From NCBI RefSeq assembly GCF_016724845.1, contig NZ_CP068082.1:3162001-3226000 (forward strand): DNA of 64,000 bases, given 5' to 3'. Of the stretch, positions 17,221 to 26,382 are shown piece by piece (the stretch's first letter is position 1; each line of letters starts with the position of its first letter). The translations under genes and the position numbers were made by a program. The notes under the pieces were generated by a model, which saw only the letters and a list, made by a program, of their open reading frames with translations, searched no databases and was not told where the DNA came from. Source of the DNA: Sphingobacterium spiritivorum. Its GTDB lineage: Bacteria; Bacteroidota; Bacteroidia; Sphingobacteriales; Sphingobacteriaceae.

Positions 17221-17766
17221 ATGTCAGTATTTAAAGTAGCATCTAGATATGCAAAGTCGTTGATCGACTTGTCGCAGGAACAGGGTCAACTGGAGGAAGT
17301 GAAATCCAATATAGATCAATTTGTATCTGTGTTGAAAGAAAATTCTAGCTTGCGTGCTGTCTTAGCAAATCCGATTATTACCTGGGAAAAGAAATATGCC
17401 ATCCTTGAACAAATATTTAAGGATAAATTCGGTGCTTCCGTACTGGCGTTTTTCAGAATCATGATCTTCAAAGGTCGTGGTGAGATCCTTTATAATACAG
17501 CACAGGAATTTTTACGTGAATACAATGTGATCAAAGGTATTGTAGAAGCTACTGTTATTTCGGCAGCACCTCTTTCTGCAGAGAATCTGGATGCATTGAA
17601 AAAAGTAATCACAGAAGAGCTCCATGCGCAGGTATTGCTGACAAATAAAGTCGATGCTTCCCTTATCGGAGGTTTCATCGTAAAAGTAGGTGATAAGCAG
17701 ATCGATACCAGCATCGCACGTAAACTGGATGATTTAGAAAGATATTTAACTGCTCAGTCGGTATAA
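17221..17766 (+). CDS. atpH: ATP synthase F1 subunit delta
   Basis: A 181-residue stator subunit (OSCP homologue). The N-terminal six-helix domain starts VASRYAKSLIDLSQEQGQLE, a clear family signature. The C-terminal half holds the conserved strand-helix DASLIGGFIVKVGDKQIDTS and ends with the helix ARKLDDLERYL. It links the b stalk to the top of the alpha/beta hexamer. The gene lies between atpF and atpA with short spacers. Confidence 0.95.
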   Translation: MSVFKVASRYAKSLIDLSQEQGQLEEVKSNIDQFVSVLKENSSLRAVLANPIITWEKKYAILEQIFKDKFGASVLAFFRIMIFKGRGEILYNTAQEFLREYNVIKGIVEATVISAAPLSAENLDALKKVITEELHAQVLLTNKVDASLIGGFIVKVGDKQIDTSIARKLDDLERYLTAQSV

Positions 17767-17817
17767 CGATTGAACTTGATAATAAAACAAAAATAAAAAC
17801 CCCTTATAAAAATTACA

Positions 17818-19392
17818 ATGATAGAGGTAAGACCAGATGAAGTTTCGGCAATCTTGAGAGAACAATTGTCAGGCTTTAAATCAGAAGCCGAACTCGAAGA
17901 AGTGGGTACAGTCCTTACAATAGGTGACGGTATCGCTCGAATCTACGGCTTAACTAAAGTACAGTCAGGAGAGTTGGTAGAGTTTGATAACGGATTACAA
18001 GGTATCGTGATGAACCTGGAAGAAGACAACGTAGGTGTTGTACTTTTGGGCTCTTCGGAAGATGTGAAAGAAGGAGATACTGTAAAACGTACCGATCGTA
18101 TTGCATCCATTCAGGTGGGTGAAGGACTTTTGGGTCGTGTTGTAAATACGTTAGGTCAGCCTATTGATGGTAAGGGACCTGTTGTAGGTGAGACATACGA
18201 AATGCCGATCGAGCGTAAAGCTCCCGGTGTAATCTACCGTCAGCCTGTAACGGAGCCATTGCAGACAGGTATCAAAGCTATTGATGCAATGATTCCTATC
18301 GGTCGTGGTCAGCGTGAGTTGGTAATCGGTGACCGTCAGACAGGTAAAACTGCGGTGTGTATCGATACCATCCTTAACCAAAAAGAATTTTACGATGCAG
18401 GTCAGCCTGTATTTTGTATCTATGTTGCTGTAGGTCAGAAAAATTCTACTGTAGCGAACATCGTTCGTGTACTGGAAGAAAGAGGCGCTATGGCTTATAC
18501 TGTTATTGTCAATGCTTCTGCTGCAGATCCTGCTCCAATGCAGTTCTACGCACCAATGGCCGGTGCTGCGATCGGAGAGTTTTTCCGTGATACAGGTCGT
18601 CCTGCATTGATCGTATATGATGATTTGTCTAAACAAGCGGTAGCTTACCGTGAAGTATCTTTATTACTTCGTCGTCCACCGGGCCGTGAGGCTTACCCTG
18701 GAGACGTTTTCTATCTTCACTCCCGTTTATTAGAGCGTGCAGCAAAAATCAACTCTTCAGATGAGATCGCACGTAATATGAATGACCTTCCGGCTTCTAT
18801 CAAGCATTTGGTAAAAGGTGGTGGTTCACTTACAGCTCTTCCTATTATCGAGACTCAGGCTGGTGACGTATCCGCATACATCCCTACAAACGTAATCTCG
18901 ATCACTGACGGACAGATCTTCCTGGAGTCTAACTTATTCAACGCTGGTATCCGCCCGGCCATCAACGTAGGTATCTCTGTATCACGTGTAGGTGGTAACG
19001 CACAGATCAAATCGATGAAAAAAGTTTCAGGTACCCTGAAATTAGATCAGGCTCAATACCGTGAGTTAGAGGCTTTTGCTAAATTCGGTTCAGATTTAGA
19101 TGCAGCTACTAAAGCAGTAATTGATAAAGGTGTACGTAACGTTGAAATTTTGAAACAAGGTCAATTCTCTCCAGTACCTGTTGAAAAACAAGTAGCGATT
19201 ATCTATGCCGGTACAAAAGGTCTTTTCCGTAGCGTACCTGTAAATAAGGTTCGTGCTTTTGAAGAAGACTATTTGACTCAATTGGAACAACGTCATCCGG
19301 AAGTATTAGCCGCTTTGAAAGCTGGTAAATTCTCAGATGAATTGACTGATGTGTTAGAAAAAGTTGCTAAAGAATTAGCATCACAATATTAA
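17818..19392 (+). CDS. atpA: ATP synthase F1 subunit alpha
   Basis: A 524-residue non-catalytic nucleotide-binding subunit. The P-loop is GDRQTGKT (residues 171-178), followed by the conserved [20 protein letters not shown] segment and the arginine region [19 protein letters not shown]. The N-terminal beta-barrel begins [17 protein letters not shown], as expected. Long open frames on the opposite strand are shadows of its codon bias. The gene is followed by an unusual inverted repeat before atpG. Confidence 0.97.
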   Translation: MIEVRPDEVSAILREQLSGFKSEAELEEVGTVLTIGDGIARIYGLTKVQSGELVEFDNGLQGIVMNLEEDNVGVVLLGSSEDVKEGDTVKRTDRIASIQVGEGLLGRVVNTLGQPIDGKGPVVGETYEMPIERKAPGVIYRQPVTEPLQTGIKAIDAMIPIGRGQRELVIGDRQTGKTAVCIDTILNQKEFYDAGQPVFCIYVAVGQKNSTVANIVRVLEERGAMAYTVIVNASAADPAPMQFYAPMAGAAIGEFFRDTGRPALIVYDDLSKQAVAYREVSLLLRRPPGREAYPGDVFYLHSRLLERAAKINSSDEIARNMNDLPASIKHLVKGGGSLTALPIIETQAGDVSAYIPTNVISITDGQIFLESNLFNAGIRPAINVGISVSRVGGNAQIKSMKKVSGTLKLDQAQYRELEAFAKFGSDLDAATKAVIDKGVRNVEILKQGQFSPVPVEKQVAIIYAGTKGLFRSVPVNKVRAFEEDYLTQLEQRHPEVLAALKAGKFSDELTDVLEKVAKELASQY

Positions 19393-19409
19393 TAAGATAT
19401 GAGTAACGA

Positions 19410-19439
19410 GTATTGAGTATAGAGCCTTATACTCAATAC
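19410..19439. repeat. Perfect 12-bp inverted repeat between atpA and atpG
   Basis: GTATTGAGTATA (19410-19421) pairs with TATACTCAATAC (19428-19439) around the loop GAGCCT. The flanks continue the same GAGTA/TACTC theme (GAGTAACGAG on the left, CAATACTCAGTGCTC on the right), giving a longer imperfect palindrome over 19401-19455. No T-run follows. It looks like a mobile-type or repetitive intergenic palindrome rather than a terminator. Confidence 0.7.
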
Positions 19440-19471
19440 GCAATACTCAGTGCTCAAATCTCAATTATAGT

Positions 19472-20365
19472 ATGGCAAATTTAAAAGAAGTAAGAAACCG
19501 TATTACATCGGTATCATCGACGCAGCAGATCACAAAGGCCATGAAAATGGTATCAGCCGCTAAATTAAAGCGTGCTACCAATGCTATTGTGCAACTACGT
19601 CCGTATGCTACCAAACTAAGAGATATCCTGGCAGATGTATCTGCGAGTGTAGAAGGAAATGATTCTCCTTTTACAAAAGATCGTGAGCCGAATAAAGTGC
19701 TTTTGATTGTCGTATCATCTAACAGAGGACTTGCAGGTGCTTTCAATGCGAATGTGATTAAAGCAACTAATAATCTCGTTGCTTCAAAATATGCTGAACA
19801 GCTAAGAAAAGGTAATGTAAGTATTATCGCCATAGGTAAAAAGGGAAATGACTTTTACGCTAAGCGCGACGCTTATCATGTGATCGCTAATCACAGTGAT
19901 CTGTTCACTGACTTAAACTTTGAAAATACGTCAAAGATCACTGAGTTTGTAATGGAGCAATTCAAATTAGGAAACTTTGATCGTGTAGAAGTTATATACA
20001 ATCAGTTTCGTAATGCTGCAGTACAAGTACTTACTGCAGAACAGATTCTGCCTTTATTACCAAGCGAAGACAGTAAACCAAAAGATAAGCAACCTAAAGA
20101 AGTCGATTATATTATCGAGCCTTCTAAAGAAAAGATTATTGAGGAACTGATTCCTAAAGCAATCAAGACACAACTCTATAAAGCGATCCTGGATTCTCAT
20201 GCTTCTGAACACGGTGCACGTATGACGGCAATGGATAAAGCAACAGAAAATGCAGGAGATCTTTTGAAAGCATTGAAATTGTCTTACAACCAGGCACGTC
20301 AGGCTGCTATTACAACAGAACTTACTGAGATCGTTTCAGGTGCTGCTGCACTATCTAACGGATAA
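19472..20365 (+). CDS. atpG: ATP synthase F1 subunit gamma
   Basis: A 297-residue central-stalk subunit that rotates within the alpha/beta hexamer. The N-terminal helix MANLKEVRNRITSVSSTQQI and KAMKMVSAAKLKRA, plus the C-terminal helix ARMTAMDKATENAGDLL, form the rotor coiled coil. The central Rossmann-like part includes VVSSNRGLAGAFNANV. An internal insertion around residues 193-213 (EDSKPKDKQPKE) is charged, as in other Bacteroidota. It is the last gene of the operon; atpD and atpC do not follow. Confidence 0.96.
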   Translation: MANLKEVRNRITSVSSTQQITKAMKMVSAAKLKRATNAIVQLRPYATKLRDILADVSASVEGNDSPFTKDREPNKVLLIVVSSNRGLAGAFNANVIKATNNLVASKYAEQLRKGNVSIIAIGKKGNDFYAKRDAYHVIANHSDLFTDLNFENTSKITEFVMEQFKLGNFDRVEVIYNQFRNAAVQVLTAEQILPLLPSEDSKPKDKQPKEVDYIIEPSKEKIIEELIPKAIKTQLYKAILDSHASEHGARMTAMDKATENAGDLLKALKLSYNQARQAAITTELTEIVSGAAALSNG

Positions 20366-20384
20366 ACGTAATTTTTATATAAGG

Positions 20385-20416
20385 AAAAAGGGGAAATCGA
20401 TAGATTTCCCCTTTTT
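20385..20416. terminator. Bidirectional terminator after atpG
   Basis: A 14-bp perfect stem (20385-20398 with 20403-20416), AAAAAGGGGAAATC on the left, GATA loop, then TTTTTG. A-rich and T-rich ends make it work for both atpG and the convergent fabH gene. Confidence 0.85.
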
Positions 20417-20442
20417 GTTGTATTAAAGATGCTGATTTCGTC

Positions 20443-21489
20443 TTACCATCTGATCAATGCTGATCCCCAGGTAAAGCCCGCGCCGAATGCAGCAAGGCAA
20501 ACCAGATCTCCTTCTTTGATCTTTCCCTCTTCCCAGGCTTCACACAAGGCAATAGGTACTGAAGCGGCAGTCGTATTACCATATTTCTGGATATTATTAA
20601 ATACCTGATCATCTCTTAGTCCAAGTGTTTTTTGCACATATTGAGAAATTCTCAGATTCGCCTGATGGGGGATGAGCATATCGATGTCAGCGGCAGTGAG
20701 GTTATTTTTAGCGAGTGCTTCTCCAATTACTTCCGGAAATTTGACCACTGCTTTTTTGAATACAGCCTGTCCGTCCATATATGCCGAAGTCGAACCATCT
20801 TCGAGCATTTCTTTAGTCATGTAGAGTCCGCCGAGTTCCTGATCCGGCCATTGCGGAGGATTCTCCAGCCACTTACCTGCAGAAGCTCCCGGATAATACA
20901 TCGCCAGTTTCTCTGCATCGGCCCCGTCAGAATGAAGATGAGTGCTTAGGATGCCTTTGCCGGCTTCCTCTGTGGGTTGTAAGACCACAGCTCCCGCTCC
21001 GTCTCCGAAGATAACAGATACCGAACGGCTTCTCGTTGCAAAATCCATAGCAAAGGATTGCTTCTCGGAGCCGACAACGAGAATGTTTTTGTACATGCCG
21101 GTTTTGATAAACTGGTCAGCCACCGATATAGCATAGATAAAACCCGAACATTGGTTGCGAATATCAAGTGCACCTATTTCTTTCATTCCCATTTCGCGTT
21201 GCAGCAGTACACCACAGCCCGGAAAGTAATAATCCGGAGACAGTGTCGCAAAGATCACAAAATCAATTTCCCCGGCAGTCGTATTTGCGCGTTCAATAGC
21301 GATTTTAGAAGCTTCGATAGCCATCGTGGTCGTAGTTTCCCCCAACCGGTCGGCATAACGACGTTCCTTGATTCCGGTACGTTCCTGGATCCACTCGTCA
21401 CTGGTGTCCATAAAACGGGTGAGATCATTATTGGTATACACATTTTTTGGGACGTAATAGCCTATCCCGGCAATTTTGGATTGAAACAT
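20443..21489 (-). CDS. fabH: Beta-ketoacyl-ACP synthase III
   Basis: A 348-residue thiolase-fold enzyme that condenses a starter acyl-CoA with malonyl-ACP to begin fatty acid synthesis in the cytoplasm. The catalytic triad is visible: C114 in NQCSGFIYA, H275 in IPHQANLRI and N305 in YGNTTAAS. FGDGAGAVVL (161-170) and the C-terminal AAFGAGFTWGSALIRW are conserved. Length is slightly above the E. coli enzyme because of an insertion around residues 200-225. A TAATTTTG box at 21519-21526 drives it divergently from clpS. Confidence 0.95.
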   Translation of the reverse strand: MFQSKIAGIGYYVPKNVYTNNDLTRFMDTSDEWIQERTGIKERRYADRLGETTTTMAIEASKIAIERANTTAGEIDFVIFATLSPDYYFPGCGVLLQREMGMKEIGALDIRNQCSGFIYAISVADQFIKTGMYKNILVVGSEKQSFAMDFATRSRSVSVIFGDGAGAVVLQPTEEAGKGILSTHLHSDGADAEKLAMYYPGASAGKWLENPPQWPDQELGGLYMTKEMLEDGSTSAYMDGQAVFKKAVVKFPEVIGEALAKNNLTAADIDMLIPHQANLRISQYVQKTLGLRDDQVFNNIQKYGNTTAASVPIALCEAWEEGKIKEGDLVCLAAFGAGFTWGSALIRW

Positions 21490-21518
21490 ATTTCTTTATC
21501 TTACAATTTTAAGAACTT

Positions 21519-21554
21519 CAAAATTACACAATTTTTGAAAATTACTTACTTTTG
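21519..21554. promoter_or_regulatory. Back-to-back -7 boxes for fabH and clpS
   Basis: On the minus strand TAATTTTG (21519-21526) precedes fabH by 29 nt. On the plus strand TACTTTTG (21547-21554) precedes the clpS ATG at 21559 by only 4 nt. The two promoters overlap each other's upstream regions, so they may compete. Confidence 0.6.
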
Positions 21555-21558
21555 TATT

Positions 21559-21840
21559 ATGAGTGTACAGACACAAGAGGAAACCTATTCATTAGAGGAG
21601 ATTTTGGCAGCAGCTAAAAGCTCTAACAGACTTATTCTGTGGAATGATGAGACCAATACTTTTGACCATGTTATTGAATGTTTGATGAAGCATCTTCAAT
21701 ATACCGAAAAACAAGCTGAACAGATCGCCTGGAAAGTACATACTGAAGGGAAATGTGCTATTCTGGAAGGATCGTTTACAGAAATGGAAGTGTACAGAAA
21801 GATACTCAAATCTGAAGGACTTACCGTTTCTGTGGAATAA
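21559..21840 (+). CDS. clpS: ClpS, Clp protease adaptor
   Basis: A 93-residue adaptor that delivers N-degron substrates to the ClpA/ClpC-ClpP protease. After a flexible start (MSVQTQEETYSLEE) comes the ClpS core: LILWNDETNTFDHVIECLMK with the Asn-Asp pair of the binding pocket, then a helix ending AWKVHTEGKCAILEGSF. The usual second acidic substrate pocket (DDxxT/M) is altered to DETNT. The open frame extends far upstream, but ATG 21559 follows the promoter box directly, so earlier starts are excluded. The leader would be almost absent. Confidence 0.9.
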   Translation: MSVQTQEETYSLEEILAAAKSSNRLILWNDETNTFDHVIECLMKHLQYTEKQAEQIAWKVHTEGKCAILEGSFTEMEVYRKILKSEGLTVSVE

Positions 21841-21895
21841 ATTTGTCTGTTCAGGTGACTATGAATTCTTCGTAATAATGCGGTTACGAATAAGC

Positions 21896-21939
21896 GATTA
21901 CAAGTAAAAAGAAGCATTTTTGCTTTTCCATTTGTAATC
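21896..21939 (+). repeat. Inverted repeat just before the TonB receptor start
   Basis: GATTACAA (21896-21903) pairs with TTGTAATC (21932-21939). The enclosed 28 nt contain a second small stem (AAAAGAAGCA against TGCTTTT). It ends 9 nt before the start codon of the receptor gene. It could fold over the translation start or be a repetitive palindrome like the one behind atpA. Confidence 0.55.
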
Positions 21940-21948
21940 ATATACAGC

Positions 21949-24393
21949 ATGTCACCGAAAATCTTACTTTATTTTGTATTTACGCTACTACCCATTTTAT
22001 CATTTGGACAAAATGTTCAGATCAAAGCTATCGTTGTTGATGAAAAGTCTAACGAGCCTATTCTAGGTGCCAGTGCTGCGCTTCTGAAACATTCTTCTCA
22101 GGCATATGTCAAAGGACAGCAGTCTGATATTAAAGGTCAGCTTCTTTTCCAGGATGTAGATGCAGGTGTGTATACACTGCGTATTTCCTATATGGGATAT
22201 ACCAACCTGATCCATGAAAATATCGTAGTACAGGCAAATAAAAATGTAGATCTCGGCACTTTGTCAATGCTGGAAGACGGCAAGATGCTGGGTGAAGTAC
22301 TGGTAGAAGGAAAAGTACCTGCTATGGAAATCGGGATAGACCGTAAGGTCTTTAATGTCGGTCAAAGTCTCGTCAGCGTTGGCGGTACAGCTACAGATCT
22401 GCTGGCTAATGTGCCGACCCTGCAGGTAGATATGGATGGGACAGTGAGTTTACGCGGATCCAGCAGTGTACGTATTCTGATCGACGGGAAGGAATCTGCA
22501 ATGGCAGGAAGCGATATTACAAGTCTGTTGCAATCTCTGCCCGCAAATGCAATTGAAAAAGTAGAGGTCATCACAAATCCATCTTCAAAATACGATGCCG
22601 AAGGTCAATCCGGAATCATCAATATTGTTTTGAAAAAAAATGTAAGAACCGGACTCAACGGTACTGTAAATGCTTCTGCAGGTTCCTATAATAACTATAT
22701 GGCCGGAGCAAGTCTCAACTATAAAGATGAAAAATTCAATTATAGCGGAAGTTATAACTTCAATCGCCGTAATATGGTAGGCGGGGGCCTTACCAATAAT
22801 ACCTATCTTAATAATAACAGCCAGATTAATAATACGGAAGATTCCGAAAGAAAGGGAATCAATAATATGGTGAAACTAGGGGTAGAGTATTCACCAAATG
22901 AAAAGACGACCATTGGAATTTCGGGGAATCTGAGTATCCGGGATAATGATCGTCGTAATGATCTGAATTATATGTATTTCAATCATCCGGAGTTGTCCGG
23001 TACAAGCTTTAGAGGATCACGTCAGAAAGAAGATGATCTTGGGTATGATCTGAATCTGGATTTTAGCAGAAAACTTGCCAGGGAAGGAGAGGAATTGACG
23101 GCTAATTTTATGTACGGCAGAGATACCGAAGACGGAACCAATGATTTTGATCAGACTTTCTCTTCCGGACTTCCTCCGACCAGCAGATTGAATAAGACTT
23201 CTGAAGACGGAAAAAACATGAATATTCAGGTGGATTATGTACTTCCGTTTTCAAAGGACAGCAAATTAGAAACAGGATATAAATCTATTATTCGAAAATC
23301 ATTTGATACCCAGTTTTCCGATACGCTGGACAACGTATCCGGTAATTATTTCCCTGATTACGGTATCAGTAATGATTTTGACCTGACTAATTCTGTGCAT
23401 GCACTGTACGTAAATTATCAGAATAAGCTGACGGATAAGATTTCGTATCAGATCGGATTGCGTGGAGAGCAGACATATCTGACTTCTACGTACTTTAAGA
23501 AGGATCCTTCACTACCGGCAGACGAGATAGAGACAGTTGCCAAACAGGATTATTTCAGACTGTATCCTACTGCTTTTCTTACTTACGCTATAGGAGAGAA
23601 GGGAGATAAAATTCAATTCAGTTATTCACGTCGTGTACAACGTCCACGCGGCTGGCAGGTAAATCCCTTTGAGGATGTGTCCGACGATATGAACCGTCGT
23701 CAGGGAAACCCTAATTTATTGCCGGAGGATATCCATTCATTTGAAATGAGCTATGCTAAATTCTATGATAAATGGAATATTCTGGCTACAGGATATTACC
23801 GTCGTATGAAAGATGTGATGCAACCTTACATTTATGAAGTGGATACACTCTCCAGTGTGACCAGAAGCCGTTGGGAAAATCTGACGAATTCCAGTGTAGC
23901 AGGTCTGGAGCTTATCTCTAAAGTAAATGCAACGAATTGGCTGGACTTCACGATTAACGGAAATATGTTCTATAACCGTATAGATGGTAATGCGGACTTT
24001 GGAATCAAAGAGAGTGACGGAATCAACTGGAATGCTAACCTGACCTCTAATGTGAAGATACTCTCTACCTTGTCCGGACAGGTTCGGGCGGATTATAATG
24101 CTCCAAGATTGCTTGCACAAGGTAAAACAAAGGCTATGACAGGAATAGATGTTGGTCTGAAGCAGGAAGTCTTAAACAAAAAGGGAAGTATTATGTTTAA
24201 TGTAAGGGACTTATTCAACACCCGTAAATTCGGAGGATATGTCAATACGGCTCAGGTAAATTCATCATTTGAACGCCGATGGATGAAGCGTATGTTTATG
24301 TTGTCATTCTCTTACAGGTTCGGAGCGCAGGATTTCGGAAAGAAAAAGCGTCCTGAGAATTCTATCGATATGGAGGGTGGCGAACAATTCTAA
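21949..24393 (+). CDS. TonB-dependent outer-membrane receptor family protein
   Basis: An 814-residue outer-membrane protein. A Sec signal peptide (ending SFGQ, about residue 20) is followed by a carboxypeptidase-regulatory-like domain (VVDEKSNEPILGASAALLKH, residues 29-115), a plug domain with SLRGSSSVRILIDGKESAM and AIEKVEVITNPSSKYDAEGQ, and a 14-stranded-type barrel of the OMP_b-brl_3 kind, ending before SIDMEGGEQF. The plug motif GIINIVLKKN is conserved. No SusD partner is next to it, so it is not a classic glycan-uptake pair. The substrate is unknown. Confidence 0.9.
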   Translation: MSPKILLYFVFTLLPILSFGQNVQIKAIVVDEKSNEPILGASAALLKHSSQAYVKGQQSDIKGQLLFQDVDAGVYTLRISYMGYTNLIHENIVVQANKNVDLGTLSMLEDGKMLGEVLVEGKVPAMEIGIDRKVFNVGQSLVSVGGTATDLLANVPTLQVDMDGTVSLRGSSSVRILIDGKESAMAGSDITSLLQSLPANAIEKVEVITNPSSKYDAEGQSGIINIVLKKNVRTGLNGTVNASAGSYNNYMAGASLNYKDEKFNYSGSYNFNRRNMVGGGLTNNTYLNNNSQINNTEDSERKGINNMVKLGVEYSPNEKTTIGISGNLSIRDNDRRNDLNYMYFNHPELSGTSFRGSRQKEDDLGYDLNLDFSRKLAREGEELTANFMYGRDTEDGTNDFDQTFSSGLPPTSRLNKTSEDGKNMNIQVDYVLPFSKDSKLETGYKSIIRKSFDTQFSDTLDNVSGNYFPDYGISNDFDLTNSVHALYVNYQNKLTDKISYQIGLRGEQTYLTSTYFKKDPSLPADEIETVAKQDYFRLYPTAFLTYAIGEKGDKIQFSYSRRVQRPRGWQVNPFEDVSDDMNRRQGNPNLLPEDIHSFEMSYAKFYDKWNILATGYYRRMKDVMQPYIYEVDTLSSVTRSRWENLTNSSVAGLELISKVNATNWLDFTINGNMFYNRIDGNADFGIKESDGINWNANLTSNVKILSTLSGQVRADYNAPRLLAQGKTKAMTGIDVGLKQEVLNKKGSIMFNVRDLFNTRKFGGYVNTAQVNSSFERRWMKRMFMLSFSYRFGAQDFGKKKRPENSIDMEGGEQF

Positions 24394-24486
24394 TACAGAT
24401 GATAAAAGGAATTAGCAATGTCGTAGTATTCGATTTTTTTTATTAAATTTAATCATCAGTTTGAATCGATTATAAAAAACAATACC

Positions 24487-25314
24487 ATGAAATCAACATT
24501 TAATTACCTGTATGCAGGAATGGCTGCGCTAACTTTCTTGTTAGGCTCCGGAGCATTTCAACACGTTCAGGCACAAACAAAAAAAGCAGCGGCAACTTCT
24601 TATAAGCTGTTAGATCTTCCAAAAGTAGATATTAAGAAATTCCCGAAAAACAGTAAGGGTGCTTACATCATTTTTGACGGTAAATCTTTAGAGGGATGGA
24701 GAGGATATAATAAGGATCATGTGCCAACAAAATGGGGTATTGAAGATGGTACAATCAAATTTACAGCCAAACCTGTAGGCAGTACTGCCGGTGAAGGTGG
24801 TGATTTGATCTTTGCTCATGATTTCAAAAACTTTGAACTGGAATTTGAATGGAAAATTTCAGAAGCCGGAAATTCAGGAACATTTTTTCTGGCCAAAGAA
24901 ATAGAAGGCCAGCCTATCTATATTTCCAGTCCGGAGTATCAGTTGCTGGACAATGAAAACCATCCTGACGCAAAAATGGGTGTTGATGGAAATCGTAAAT
25001 CAGGATCACTTTATGATATGATTCCTGCAAAACCACAAAACGGTAAACCTGCCGGCCAGTGGAATTTGGCAAAGATTGTAGTTAATAATGGTAAAGTAAC
25101 GCATTATCAGAACGGTGAAAAAGTAGTGGAATACACACTGTGGACACCTGAATGGATAGCACTGCTAGAGGCAAGTAAGTTCAGCAGTGAAAAATGGCCA
25201 CTTGCATTTGAATTACTTAGTAAGGTCGGTGGCAAGACCAAATCCGGTGTGATTGGTTTCCAGGACCACGGCAATGATGTATGGCTTAAGAATGTAACGG
25301 TAAAAGTGCTGTAA
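24487..25314 (+). CDS. Exported DUF1080 (3-keto-disaccharide hydrolase-type) protein
   Basis: A 275-residue exported protein. The signal peptide ends near QHVQAQ (residue 30). The DUF1080 domain, a concanavalin-like jelly roll, spans residues 55-275: FDGKSLEGWRGYNKDH, GEGGDLIFAHDFKNFELEFE, WKISEAGNSGTFFLAKE and the closing GVIGFQDHGNDVWLKNV. Related domains hydrolyse 3-keto-glycosides or bind glycans. It follows the TonB receptor by 93 nt on the same strand and ends at a strong terminator, so the two may be linked (inference). Confidence 0.88.
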   Translation: MKSTFNYLYAGMAALTFLLGSGAFQHVQAQTKKAAATSYKLLDLPKVDIKKFPKNSKGAYIIFDGKSLEGWRGYNKDHVPTKWGIEDGTIKFTAKPVGSTAGEGGDLIFAHDFKNFELEFEWKISEAGNSGTFFLAKEIEGQPIYISSPEYQLLDNENHPDAKMGVDGNRKSGSLYDMIPAKPQNGKPAGQWNLAKIVVNNGKVTHYQNGEKVVEYTLWTPEWIALLEASKFSSEKWPLAFELLSKVGGKTKSGVIGFQDHGNDVWLKNVTVKVL

Positions 25315-25336
25315 ATCCAGAGATATTATATAAAGC

Positions 25337-25367
25337 AAAAAGCAACGTAGGTGATACGTTGCTTTTT
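25337..25367 (+). terminator. Terminator after the DUF1080 gene
   Basis: A perfect 13-bp stem AAAAAGCAACGTA/TACGTTGCTTTTT (25337-25349 with 25355-25367), loop GGTGA, then TTGC. A strong Rho-independent terminator, usable from both sides. Confidence 0.85.
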
Positions 25368-25397
25368 TGCTTTGGTATGAAGTTGCGACAAGATTAC

Positions 25398-25604
25398 CTA
25401 AACGTTCTTCTTGTTATAAAATAGTATATTAAAAGCAAGGATTAAAAGTAATAATACAGTAATTCCTCCAGCAATTGTGAAAAGATAATCAACAATGCCC
25501 TTGTATAGGTTAATATGGAAAAATCCATTAATCATCAGCAGTATAAACAATATTATGTCTATTATGATAAATGTCAAAACAAGTTTAATGAGTATATGTT
25601 TCAT
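25398..25604 (-). CDS. Small two-helix membrane protein
   Basis: A 68-residue protein with two hydrophobic helices (about residues 5-28 and 38-62) joined by GFFHINLYKGIVDY and ending in the basic YNKKNV. No family is recognised. It lies 6 nt behind the frameshifted lipoprotein gene on the same strand, so it was probably the second gene of that unit. Confidence 0.5.
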   Translation of the reverse strand: MKHILIKLVLTFIIIDIILFILLMINGFFHINLYKGIVDYLFTIAGGITVLLLLILAFNILFYNKKNV

Positions 25605-25610
25605 GATACT

Positions 25611-26287
25611 TTATCTAACATTTGTATACGAAATAGTTGCTCCACGACTGTTTCCTTTTATTGACACATTGTAGGATCTAAAATAGTTAGCCGCACTGCT
25701 GAGGCTTATAGACTGTGTATAAAAACCTTTAATTGAGAAATCTGGATCAGCATTCCCACTGGCTGTTCCTGATAGTTGAGTATACCTTATATCACCAGCT
25801 TGAATTCCCTCATATTCAAGATAAGAAGTGACATTTCTGGTTGGAGATTGTGAATACTCACTATCAAATGAAACAACGATAAAAGCTAAACTAGGAAAAC
25901 CACGCTCTTTGTAATAATTAGATCTTATTGTGTAATTATAGGTGACCCCTCTGTTTCCGCTCAAGTCATATCGACCATCAATAATTTTTATTGTATAACT
26001 TTTATCAAAATAGTCTACTGATGCAAAGCGGGCATTTTCTGATGACAACAATTGGTCTGTGCGGTCCAAATAAGAAATTAGTTCTGAAGAAGTGTTGAAT
26101 TCCTTTGTGATATCAGCTTTTATATTAGGTGAGGAGGAGGCTAACTTCAAATTATATTTTTTAATAATTTCGCTACTCAATATTTTATCTGTTCCGATGT
26201 CTGATACTATTATTTCGTTTTTTTACAACTTAAACAAGTTGTAAGAATTAACATGAGTAATAATATTTTGTTGTTTTTTGCTTTCAT
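25611..26287 (-). pseudogene. Lipoprotein gene split by a frameshift at a poly-A tract
   Basis: The upstream ATG (bases 26287-26285) opens a type II signal peptide, MKAKNNKILLLMLILTTC then LSC, which stops after CKKTK. The rest of the protein, about 200 residues from NEIIVSDIG on, lies in another frame whose only usable start is a poor TTG at 26180. The frames meet at a run of seven A on the coding strand (T7 at 26218-26224). One more A would fuse them into CKKNEIIVSD, a normal mature lipoprotein start. The mature part is rich in Ser, Thr and Tyr beta strands with no known family. Phase variation, decay or a sequencing error are all possible. Confidence 0.7.
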
Positions 26288-26382
26288 TGTTTTTTATTAA
26301 AAATAATTATTTTTTTACGAAAAAATGCATTTATTTTTAATAAATTATACTAAAATAAATTTCAGGTTAAAATAAAAGATCA

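Noticed and set aside
18151..18636. 161-codon frame opposite atpA
   Set aside because: Antisense shadow of a highly conserved gene, with a composition unlike any protein family.
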